NCBI GenBank assembly: GCA_014379345.1
Contig: JACMLY010000101.1
Span: forward strand, 1 to 52,845
Length of the DNA stretch: 52,845 nt
Reading direction: 5' to 3'
Source of the DNA: Chitinophagaceae bacterium
Lineage (GTDB): Bacteria > Bacteroidota > Bacteroidia > Chitinophagales > Chitinophagaceae
The position numbers and the translations under genes are program-made. Below, piece after piece: positions 19,619 through 26,620 of the stretch (position 1 is the stretch's first letter; the number at the start of each line of letters is the position of its first letter). The notes beneath the pieces are model-generated. The model had not been told where the DNA came from and searched no databases. It worked only from the letters and a program-made list of their open reading frames with translations.

Positions 19619-19621
19619 TTA

Positions 19622-19652
19622 GGTACGAAGTACGAAACAGGAAGTACGAAAT
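19622..19652 (+). repeat. Heptamer array, unit GTACGAA (left arm)
   Basis: Degenerate 7-bp units GTACGAA, GTACGAA, ACAGGAA, GTACGAA begin right after the clpC stop codon. The same unit occurs in the opposite orientation at 19835-19898, so the pair can fold into a long imperfect hairpin around the clpC terminator. Confidence 0.85.
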
Positions 19653-19664
19653 AAAAGATTTTAA

Positions 19665-19692
19665 AGTCTGCCGGAATGCAGGCTTTTTTTTT
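19665..19692 (+). terminator. Rho-independent terminator of clpC
   Basis: A 7-bp stem (19665-19671 with 19678-19684, one G-T pair) with a 6-nt loop is followed by eight T residues. It lies 47 bp after the clpC stop. The rest of the 302-bp gap to cmk holds the two heptamer arrays and about 140 bp with no recognisable content. Confidence 0.85.
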
Positions 19693-19834
19693 AGGATAAT
19701 TCGTAATTGTTAACAGATTCGCGATGGAATGCGAGGCCGAGGGAAGTGTAAAATGCAAAGTATTCAGTAGGCTACTGACATAAAGAAACATCTACTTTCT
19801 TATCGAAATTTGAGGTGTTCAAAGCATTTTACTA

Positions 19835-19898
19835 CCTCGTACTTCGTCTTCACACTTCGTACTTTGAATTTCGTACTTCGAATTCGTACTTCGTACGT
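19835..19898 (-). repeat. Heptamer array, unit GTACGAA (right, inverted arm)
   Basis: Read on the minus strand, this 64-bp stretch is a run of GTACGAA-like units with some 6-bp units among them (GTACGAA, TTCGAA, GTACGAA, ATTCAAA, GTACGAA, GTGTGAA). It ends 22 bp before the cmk ATG, so the cmk promoter or leader must lie in or next to it. Confidence 0.85.
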
Positions 19899-19920
19899 GT
19901 TTTTTCCTCATTTTTGCAGT

Positions 19921-20631
19921 ATGATTGCAACAACGGATAAAATTATCATCACCATTGATGGCTGGTCCTCTTGCGGCAAGAGCACATTGGCAAAACACCT
20001 GGCTAGGGAACTGGGATATGTGTACATCGATAGTGGCGCCATGTACCGGGCAATCACTTTGTTTTTTTTGCGCAATCATATTGACTGGACCAATCCCGAA
20101 GCTGTTCTTGAAGCCCTGCAAAATATCTCTCTTGAATTTGTGTCTAATGAGAAAGCGCAGCAAAGCGAAATGCATCTGAATGGCGAAAATGTTGAATATG
20201 TGATCCGTGATCTTGTTATTGCCGAAAAAGTAAGCGATGTCGCCGCCGTAAGAGAAGTGCGTGAATTTGCTGTGGCACAGCAAAAAAAAATGGGAAAGAA
20301 AAAAGGGATTGTCATGGATGGAAGAGATATTGGTACAGTTGTTTTTCCAAAGGCGGAACTAAAAATTTTTATGACTGCCGATAATGAGGTGAGAGTAGAA
20401 CGTCGATTCCAGGAATTGTACGATAAGAATCCCGCTATTACAATAGAAGAAGTTAAGGCCAACCTTGAAATGAGGGATTATATCGATTCACATCGTGCCG
20501 TAAGTCCTTTACGTCAGGCCAAAGATGCTCTGTTGCTTGATAACTCGAATTTAAGCATCAGGCAACAACTTGAAATTGCATTGAAATGGGTACACGAGCG
20601 ATTGCAGTTAAAAAAGCAGGAAGTACATTGA
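19921..20631 (+). CDS. cmk: Cytidylate kinase
   Basis: A 236-residue (d)CMP kinase that phosphorylates CMP and dCMP with ATP in the cytoplasm. The P-loop is GWSSCGKST (14-22), in place of the textbook GPSGSGKST. Further marks are DSGAMYRAITLFFLR, VVMDGRDIGTVVFPKAELKIFMTAD and SHRAVSPLRQAKDALLLDNS. The start is the ATG at 19921; the open frame runs 111 bp further upstream but there it consists of the GTACGAA repeat array. The length is normal for the family. The gene sits between clpC and the remnant xseA/xseB pair. Confidence 0.95.
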   Translation: MIATTDKIIITIDGWSSCGKSTLAKHLARELGYVYIDSGAMYRAITLFFLRNHIDWTNPEAVLEALQNISLEFVSNEKAQQSEMHLNGENVEYVIRDLVIAEKVSDVAAVREVREFAVAQQKKMGKKKGIVMDGRDIGTVVFPKAELKIFMTADNEVRVERRFQELYDKNPAITIEEVKANLEMRDYIDSHRAVSPLRQAKDALLLDNSNLSIRQQLEIALKWVHERLQLKKQEVH

Positions 20632-20957
20632 CCTGAAAAAGACCGCCGGCTTTTATGCGGATCAGGAAGGAAGTTCGTTTTGTGCAGGGCTGATTTTTGT
20701 TCTTCATCATCGCTATCCCAATCTTAAAGGCATAAGCAACCGGAATGCTGTACATATTTCATTTATTTCATCGGTAGTCAGTTGGTTACCTGGCGGTAAT
20801 TCTGGCTTTCATATGAATGGTCTGATGCTCAACAAATGATTTGGACCATTAATCAATAAATTACGGTCTTTCGCATAATGAATTCTGCTAAATCAAGATA
20901 AGAAACTTCTTCGGCTCAACACTATCACCTGGCAATGTCATTGCTGAGGCAAAATGA
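20632..20957. other. 326-bp gap after cmk, no intact gene
   Basis: This stretch ends where the recognisable C-terminus of exonuclease VII large subunit begins. A 68-codon frame without an ATG (CTG 20633 to stop 20839) and short frames on the minus strand match nothing I recognise. It may be decayed xseA sequence, since the missing 5' part of that gene should be here, but I can find no XseA motif in any frame. Confidence 0.5.
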
Positions 20958-21167
20958 ATGCGGCTGTTTCCATTTATTACAAAAGCCATGGCTCCGGACA
21001 ATATTTTAAAAAAAGGTTTCGCCATTATAAAAGTTGGTAATAAAATTATCAGCAGCCCACACGATGTAAATGTTGGTGAGGATATTTCAGTTATCTTTTT
21101 GAAAACAGAGATCAGGTCCGCTGTCAAGTCAAAAAAAAAATATAATGGAACCGATTTTAACATATGA
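20958..21167 (+). pseudogene. xseA: Remnant of exodeoxyribonuclease VII large subunit (C-terminus only)
   Basis: The 69-codon frame contains MAPDNILKKGFAIIKVGNKIISS followed by VGEDISVIFLKTEIRSAV. This is the C-terminal beta-barrel-like end of XseA, where family members read DPxNVLKRGYSI and then a basic GDxxxxxxxxGxxxxxV pattern. The OB-fold and the catalytic region (about 330 residues, about 1 kb) are missing: only 326 bp separate this fragment from cmk. It overlaps the start of xseB by 23 bp, as in an intact xseA-xseB operon. It looks like a deletion remnant kept beside a functional-looking small subunit. A full xseA elsewhere in the genome is possible. Confidence 0.75.
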
Positions 21168-21357
21168 AACTGCTTATAAAGAGTTAGATCAGATAGCAAA
21201 GGAAATTCAGAACGAATCAGTTTCTGTGGATGTTTTGGCAGAGAAGGTCAAAAGAGCCGCTGAATTGATCACCTTTTGCCAGGGAAAACTTCGTTCCACT
21301 GAAAAAGAGGTTAACAAAATAATTGCGCAGATGGAACAGGGGAATATGGACAAATGA
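21145..21357 (+). CDS. xseB: Exodeoxyribonuclease VII small subunit
   Basis: A 70-residue, mostly helical protein. YETAYKELDQIAKEIQNESVSVDVLAEKVKRAAELITFCQGKLRSTEKEVNKII matches XseB throughout (PF02609). The small subunit binds the XseA large subunit to form exonuclease VII, which degrades single-stranded DNA to oligonucleotides. Length and start are normal. The gene next to it is only a C-terminal fragment of xseA, so the protein must either work with an XseA encoded elsewhere or be a relic. Confidence 0.92.
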   Translation: MEPILTYETAYKELDQIAKEIQNESVSVDVLAEKVKRAAELITFCQGKLRSTEKEVNKIIAQMEQGNMDK

Positions 21358-21422
21358 CGGGGATTTGTCGGCAACCCGGACATCAAAAATCAATGGGGTT
21401 GAAACTATTTTTTTTCGACATA

Positions 21423-21440
21423 ATATCATTTTGATGATAT
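21423..21440. other. Short perfect palindrome (ATATCAT-TTTG-ATGATAT)
   Basis: A 7-bp perfect inverted repeat with a 4-nt centre lies in the gap between xseB and glnN, 65 bp after the xseB stop. It could be a small hairpin or protein site. It has no T-tail, and nothing links it to a regulator. The rest of the gap (21441-21562) shows no gene. Confidence 0.4.
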
Positions 21441-21562
21441 TGCGTTCTATATCAACTTCCAATTATCTTGAAAAGGTGGCTAATCTTCAACATAAAGGAA
21501 ATTTGGTGAACTTTTATAAAGGAGAATTTCCAATTGTTGTGTTTTTTATAAAACTACCAAAC

Positions 21563-21590
21563 AAAAAACCCCGGCTTCCCGGGGTTTTTT
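21563..21590. terminator. Bidirectional Rho-independent terminator
   Basis: A perfect 12-bp stem (21563-21574 with 21579-21590) around a CTTC loop has an A-run on one side and a T-run on the other. It serves glnN, whose stop is at 21613 on the minus strand, and can also end plus-strand transcripts from xseB. Confidence 0.93.
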
Positions 21591-21612
21591 GTCACAGTAT
21601 TTTGGTTTCTCT

Positions 21613-23808
21613 TTATCTCAAAAATAACATCTCTCTGTACTTGGGTAGTAGCCAATACTGATCTCCTACTAAAAGTTCCAGTTTGTCGACATGGTAGCGT
21701 ATCTGATCGAAATAAGCTTCTTTTACATCGGTGCAGTACGCGATCGCTTTCTCGCGGGTGTCGGTAATGGCGTTGCATTTTTTTCTTGCATCGATCATCT
21801 TTTCAACCATGCCACTGGCCTTGTCGATATGCTCGGAAATTTTTTCGAGTATCTGTTTCTGGTTTGCATATGTCGATTCGGCCAAACCGATTTCTTTCAG
21901 TCCTGTTATATTTGTGATCAATACATTCTGGTATCTTATGGCAGCCGGCAAAATATGACTGGTTGCCAATTCGCCCATTATTCTTGCTTCGATCTGTACT
22001 TTCTTCACATACTTTTCCAGTTCAATTTCATGACGCGCTTCCAACTCAACATGGCTGTAAACATTATTGCTTTCAAACAAATGTTTCGCTTTCTCAGTTA
22101 CCATGGCGTCAAGCGCCAGGGGTGTTGTAGGTATGTTCGGGAGACCACGTTTCTTAGCTTCGGCATGCCACTCCTCGCTGTATCCATCGCCTTCAAACAA
22201 CACTTTTTCGCTTTCTACAATATACTCGCGGATAACGTGCATGATGGCAATCTCTTTTTTCTCCCCTTTTTCAATTAAGGAATCCACATCTTTTTTAAAC
22301 TGGCGAAGGGTATCTGCCAGGATCGTATTCAGGATGGTCATTGGGTTGGCACAATTAGCTGTAGAACCAACTGCACGGAATTCAAATTTATTTCCCGTGA
22401 ACGCGAATGGGGATGTTCTGTTTCGATCTGTATTATCCAGCAATAATTCCGGAATACTTCTGTGCAGGTCGAGTTTCAAAATAGCTTCGTCCTGTTCATC
22501 GAATTTGTCGCCTACCCTTTGTTTAACATCTGCCAGCACCTTGCTCAGGTATTGGCCAATGAATACGGAGATAATGGCCGGAGGCGCTTCGTTTGCACCT
22601 AAACGATGATCATTACCGGCCGAAGCAATTGAAGCTCTCAGAATATCCGCGTAATCATGTACCGCTTTGATGGTGTTGACAAAGAAAGTTAAGAACATCA
22701 GGTTAGTCTTCGGAGTCTTACCGGGAGCCAGCAGGTTTACTCCCGTATCAGTGGCCATGCTCCAGTTATTGTGCTTTCCACTGCCGTTAATGCCGGCAAA
22801 TGGTTTTTCGTGCAACAATACTTTTAATTTATGGCGACGTGCAACACGTTCCATCACATCCATCAATAATGTGTTGTGATCCACTGCCACACTTACTTCT
22901 TCAAAGATCGGAGCACACTCGAATTGGGCAGGCGCCACTTCATTGTGTCGGGTCCTTAAGGGAATACCCAGCTTGTATGCTTCCTGTTCATAATCCCTCA
23001 TGAAAGAATAGACCCTTTCAGGGATCGAACCGAAATAATGATCTTCCAGTTGCTGCCCTTTGGCGGGCGGATGTCCAAATACGGTTCTTCCGCTCATCAC
23101 GAGATCGGGACGGCAATTGAACATGGCCTCATCCATCACAAAATATTCCTGTTCCCAGCCTAATGTGGCTGTAACTTTTGTAACATTTTTATCGAAATAA
23201 TTACATACGTCTACAGCCGACTTATTTAATGCCTCAAGTGCTTTTAGCAAAGGGGCTTTATAATCGAGCAATTCACCGGTATAAGAGACGAATATCGTAG
23301 GGATACAAAGCGTTTTGCCATAACCAATGTCCATAATGAAAGCAGGAGAAGAAGGATCCCATGCAGTATAGCCGCGAGCTTCAAAAGTAGCTCGTAAGCC
23401 ACCGCTGGGGAACGAAGACGCGTCTGGTTCCTGTTGGATAAGTGTATCGCCATCAAATTGTTCAATAGGAGTACCATCACTTTTTATGGTAAAGAAGGAA
23501 TCGTGTTTTTCAGCAGAAGCACCTGTTAAAGGTTGAAACCAGTGGGTAAAATGCGTTACGCCTTTGGCTTCCGCCCATTGCCTCAGACCAGCAGAAATCT
23601 GGTTGGCAACTGCCCGGTCAATTTTTTTGCCTCCACGTATGGAAGTTAGCAGGCTCTTGTAAGCCTCATCGCTTAAAAATTCACGCGCGGTCTTAAGGGT
23701 AAAGACATTTTCGCCAAAAATTCCAGTAATCCTGGTGGCTCCCTCAAAAGGATGGCCATTTGAATTAGTAGTTAGATCATTGATTGCTTTAAAACGTAAT
23801 GATTCCAT
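21613..23808 (-). CDS. glnN: Glutamine synthetase, type III
   Basis: A 731-residue GSIII enzyme that makes glutamine from glutamate, ammonia and ATP in the cytoplasm, the main ammonia-assimilation route in many Bacteroidota. The length (over 700 residues, against about 450 for GSI) and the motifs identify the class: the GSIII N-terminal region around FTHWFQPLTGASAEKHDSF, SFPSGGLRATFEARGYTAWD, RHNEVAPAQFE and GINGSGKHNNWSM. It is monocistronic, with a strong terminator directly after it. The 168-bp upstream gap is AT-rich; no clear Bacteroidetes promoter or nitrogen-control site could be assigned. Confidence 0.96.
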   Translation of the reverse strand: MESLRFKAINDLTTNSNGHPFEGATRITGIFGENVFTLKTAREFLSDEAYKSLLTSIRGGKKIDRAVANQISAGLRQWAEAKGVTHFTHWFQPLTGASAEKHDSFFTIKSDGTPIEQFDGDTLIQQEPDASSFPSGGLRATFEARGYTAWDPSSPAFIMDIGYGKTLCIPTIFVSYTGELLDYKAPLLKALEALNKSAVDVCNYFDKNVTKVTATLGWEQEYFVMDEAMFNCRPDLVMSGRTVFGHPPAKGQQLEDHYFGSIPERVYSFMRDYEQEAYKLGIPLRTRHNEVAPAQFECAPIFEEVSVAVDHNTLLMDVMERVARRHKLKVLLHEKPFAGINGSGKHNNWSMATDTGVNLLAPGKTPKTNLMFLTFFVNTIKAVHDYADILRASIASAGNDHRLGANEAPPAIISVFIGQYLSKVLADVKQRVGDKFDEQDEAILKLDLHRSIPELLLDNTDRNRTSPFAFTGNKFEFRAVGSTANCANPMTILNTILADTLRQFKKDVDSLIEKGEKKEIAIMHVIREYIVESEKVLFEGDGYSEEWHAEAKKRGLPNIPTTPLALDAMVTEKAKHLFESNNVYSHVELEARHEIELEKYVKKVQIEARIMGELATSHILPAAIRYQNVLITNITGLKEIGLAESTYANQKQILEKISEHIDKASGMVEKMIDARKKCNAITDTREKAIAYCTDVKEAYFDQIRYHVDKLELLVGDQYWLLPKYREMLFLR

Positions 23809-23976
23809 TTATGTATGATTTTTTGTGCAAAGCAAATAAACGACAAACAGACCCTTTTAAAAAATTTTTTGAAAAATTTTTGAAGTTTTTGCGGTAATAT
23901 AAGGACAGAAATCAATTTGTTAAGCAGAATCACTTAAAATATGGCCAAAACAAGGGTCAATTTGTAATATTATTTA

Positions 23977-25224
23977 TTATTTTAATTTCACTACGCCGCT
24001 GGAATGTTTTAAGAGAGTTAGCAAAATACTTAATAAGAAGACCTCTCCCATGATCTTATACCTCACTATCGCCCCCGGGAAGGGGATGGTGTAACCAATA
24101 AAAAGGTATAAAAAGAAACCCGTAAAAAAGAGGACAAGGATCAATGGATGATTGACGATTTTTTTCCAGTCACGCTCGTGGCGTATAACCACAAATAGTA
24201 AGATTCCCCAAAAAAGAATTACTTCTACAACCGCCATCCATTGCAAGACTCCATTCACTTCCCAGGGATAAGGTCTGATAAAAGTATTGACAGCAGCCTG
24301 TGGAAATATCGATGCAAAACTTTGTACGCTCGGTTGTAAACTATCAAGGTGGAAAGAGGTTCCTTTTAACTGCATAAATTCCTGTTGCCGCTGCACAACC
24401 TGGGCAGGCATATTATAAGTTTGAAATCCTGCACTCACAAAAAAAACAATGGCAGCCAATACATACACCCATAGAAACTGAATGAGGGGTCTTTGAGGAA
24501 AGCGGTGGGCAAACCACCAGCTCACTATAGCAGGAATTATTAATGCGGCTATCTGAGGGCGAAAAATCAATATTCCGATAAATCCGAAAATTGATAATAT
24601 CAGAAATGATAAACGGCGGGTACACAACCATCGATGGAAGTACAGCAGCAGTAAAGCGCAAGACAAAAAGATCAATCCGTCTGAACGTATGCCACTCAAC
24701 CAGAATGCTGCAGGCGGAAATAAAAACAGCACGATAAAGTAAAACTTTCTCTTCCCCGGAAATTCAGTTGTAAGAAGCGCAAATAGCCAGTAATGACCCC
24801 AGAAAATAAAAAAATTCCAGAAAACAACATTTACATAATAATTATCCTGGGTAATCAGATTAATAATTCCCAGCGTTTTTGCCTGGAGACAATATTCAAG
24901 ATCTACGAGGTAAAACTGAATAATATCTACGAGCCCGTCACCGTTCCTGATAGCCGTGCCCGGAGTAAATTCCCAAAAAAAACGGTATGGATCATTCAGC
25001 AACAGTTGTTTTTCCCGAATGGAACTGGCATGCATTGCCCAGGTGTCGTCGCCATTGTAAAAATGCAGAAAAATGTATCCGTATAAACATCCGAATAAAA
25101 TCTTAGTTCCATATGCCAGCACCACTTCTTTTCGCGTCATCGATGCCGCCTGGTTGCGGATCATTCTATACATCGCGTACGAAAAAAAAATAAACCAGAA
25201 AGCCGCAGCGAGCAATGCAAGCAT
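23977..25224 (-). CDS. Polytopic membrane protein of unknown function, possibly GT-C glycosyltransferase-like
   Basis: The 415-residue protein has about ten hydrophobic segments spread over its whole length. There is a short loop near the N-terminus with HFYNGDDTWAMH and another region with FPPAAFWLSGIRSDGLIFLSCALL. The topology, an acidic pair early in the chain (GDDTW) and the neighbouring divergent GT4 glycosyltransferase gene would fit a GT-C type lipid-linked sugar transferase or a polysaccharide membrane factor. I do not recognise a family and assign no function. It starts at the ATG at 25224, 74 bp from the divergent gene. Confidence 0.7.
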   Translation of the reverse strand: MLALLAAAFWFIFFSYAMYRMIRNQAASMTRKEVVLAYGTKILFGCLYGYIFLHFYNGDDTWAMHASSIREKQLLLNDPYRFFWEFTPGTAIRNGDGLVDIIQFYLVDLEYCLQAKTLGIINLITQDNYYVNVVFWNFFIFWGHYWLFALLTTEFPGKRKFYFIVLFLFPPAAFWLSGIRSDGLIFLSCALLLLYFHRWLCTRRLSFLILSIFGFIGILIFRPQIAALIIPAIVSWWFAHRFPQRPLIQFLWVYVLAAIVFFVSAGFQTYNMPAQVVQRQQEFMQLKGTSFHLDSLQPSVQSFASIFPQAAVNTFIRPYPWEVNGVLQWMAVVEVILFWGILLFVVIRHERDWKKIVNHPLILVLFFTGFFLYLFIGYTIPFPGAIVRYKIMGEVFLLSILLTLLKHSSGVVKLK

Positions 25225-25262
25225 AATAATTGTAGTAGCGTGAACAAAAACCCTTATTTAAT

Positions 25263-25284
25263 CTTCAAATCTATAAATTTGAAG
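25263..25284. promoter_or_regulatory. Palindrome with possible overlapping divergent -7 elements
   Basis: CTTCAAAT and ATTTGAAG flank a 6-nt centre between two divergent genes. Read forward it contains TAAATTTG (25274-25281) and read in reverse TAGATTTG (25266-25273); both fit the Bacteroidetes TAnnTTTG -7 element. No correctly spaced -33 TTTG is seen on either side, so this is suggestive only. Confidence 0.35.
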
Positions 25285-25297
25285 TTAATAATCTTGA

Positions 25298-26443
25298 ATG
25301 TCAATAGCTTCAGCAAAAAATAAGGTGATCGCCTTTGTCTCAAACAGTGCCTGGTCGGTATACAATTTCAGGATGGATGTGATCCGACATTTGATGCAAA
25401 GAGGATATGATATATTGGTCATTGCCCCCGACGATGAATATTCACCTTACCTTATTGATTCCGGTTGTCATTTCATTCCGATCGATTTCAATAATAAAAC
25501 AGAAAACCCTTTCCTGGATTATTTTTTCTTTAAAAAGCTGAAGAGACTGTACAAACTCCATCAGCCAGACTTCATTTTCCATTACGTGGCCAAACCCAAT
25601 ATATACGGATCCCTGGCGGCAGCTGCATTGAACATTCCTTCCGTGGCTGTGATCACAGGGCTCGGTTATCCGTTTGCAAAACGGAACTGGTTGTATTGGG
25701 TGGTAAAACACCTGTACAAAAAAGCACTCAGAAAAACAACGCAGGTATGGTTCCTCAATAATGAGGATGCAAAAGTATTTGTGAACGAGCGGATCGTCAA
25801 TATCGAGAAAATGAAGGTGTTGCCGGGAGAGGGGATCAACACCGATTTTTTTTCGCCTGATTACAATTCCAGGAAGAAAACAAATGGGAGATTCACATTC
25901 CTGATGAGCACCAGGTTATTAAAAAGTAAAGGGGTGCGTTTATATGCGGATGCGGCCCGGATCCTAAAAAAGAAAAATTACGACGCGCAGTTTTTATTGA
26001 TCGGTTTTTTTGAGAAAAATCACCCTGATTCAATATCTCAGGACGAAATAGTCAGATGGGAAAAAGAAGGCCTGATTTATTACAAGGGTTTCGCCAAAGA
26101 CGTTCGACCTTTTCTTGAAAATTCGGATTGCCTGGTATTTCCCTCGTTTTACCACGAGGGCGTACCACGTTGCCTGATGGAAGCATCAAGTATGGAACTG
26201 CCCATTATTACTTCTATGAACAGGGGATGTAAAGAAGTGGTGCTAAACAATTCCACCGGATACTTTTGTAATGTGAATGATCCCTTCGATCTGGCCGATA
26301 AAATGGAACGAATGGTGAACCTTTCTATTGAAGAACGAAGCAGGATGGGAAAGAACGGAAGACTACTCATTATCAAAAAATTCAATGTGGCCAAAGTAAT
26401 AGAGGAGTACGAGGATACTTTAAATCATGATTTACCTGATTGA
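25298..26443 (+). CDS. Family 4 glycosyltransferase (GT-B fold)
   Basis: A 381-residue cytoplasmic or membrane-associated glycosyltransferase. The N-terminal acceptor domain shows FVSNSAWSVYNFRMDVIRHLMQRG and KPNIYGSLAAAALNIPSVAVITGLGYPF. The C-terminal Glycos_transf_1 domain shows FTFLMSTRLLKSKGV and FPSFYHEGVPRCLMEASSMELPIITSM, with the E-x7-E nucleotide-sugar signature. Such enzymes add one sugar from a nucleotide donor to a lipid-linked or other acceptor. Donor and acceptor are unknown. It is divergent from the unknown membrane protein and convergent with the gamma-glutamyltransferase gene. Confidence 0.9.
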   Translation: MSIASAKNKVIAFVSNSAWSVYNFRMDVIRHLMQRGYDILVIAPDDEYSPYLIDSGCHFIPIDFNNKTENPFLDYFFFKKLKRLYKLHQPDFIFHYVAKPNIYGSLAAAALNIPSVAVITGLGYPFAKRNWLYWVVKHLYKKALRKTTQVWFLNNEDAKVFVNERIVNIEKMKVLPGEGINTDFFSPDYNSRKKTNGRFTFLMSTRLLKSKGVRLYADAARILKKKNYDAQFLLIGFFEKNHPDSISQDEIVRWEKEGLIYYKGFAKDVRPFLENSDCLVFPSFYHEGVPRCLMEASSMELPIITSMNRGCKEVVLNNSTGYFCNVNDPFDLADKMERMVNLSIEERSRMGKNGRLLIIKKFNVAKVIEEYEDTLNHDLPD

Positions 26444-26445
26444 AG

Positions 26446-26463
26446 GTTTAAAGTTTAAGGTTG
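26446..26463 (+). repeat. Heptamer array, unit GTTTAAR (left arm)
   Basis: About two and a half 7-bp units (AAGGTTT, AAAGTTT, AAGGTTG) begin next to the stop codon of the glycosyltransferase gene. The inverted counterpart is at 26599-26620, and a perfect hairpin lies between the two. Confidence 0.7.
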
Positions 26464-26464
26464 G

Positions 26465-26508
26465 ATGCGTTACAGTTGTTGGTTTTTTCACCAACAACTG
26501 TAACGCAT
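26465..26508. repeat. Perfect 19-bp stem-loop nested between heptamer arms
   Basis: The arms 26465-26483 and 26490-26508 are perfectly complementary, with a 6-nt loop (TTTTTC). The sequence lies between the convergent glycosyltransferase and gamma-glutamyltransferase genes. It lacks a terminal T-run, so it may be a Rho-independent-like block, a 3'-end stabiliser or a mobile hairpin. Confidence 0.9.
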
Positions 26509-26598
26509 AGATTTTATGTATTTCGTAACTTGTTTTTATTCAACATTCACTTTTCTCTCTCCGCGTGTTGCTCGTAAAAAACACCAACAACAGCATGA

Positions 26599-26620
26599 AC
26601 TTAAACCTCAAACCTAAACT
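26599..26620 (-). repeat. Heptamer array, unit GTTTAAR (right, inverted arm)
   Basis: On the minus strand the units are AGTTTAG, GTTTGAG, GTTTAAG. The array begins at the stop codon of the gamma-glutamyltransferase gene (26619-26621). Confidence 0.7.

Noticed and set aside
20633..20839. A 68-codon frame after cmk considered as a small gene
   Set aside because: It has no ATG, GTG or TTG start and no recognisable motif, and it lies where the missing part of xseA should be; it is more likely decayed DNA.
21691..22278. A 195-codon frame on the plus strand opposite glnN
   Set aside because: It is an antisense shadow of the conserved glutamine synthetase coding sequence, with a composition rich in Phe, Cys and His and no recognisable domain.
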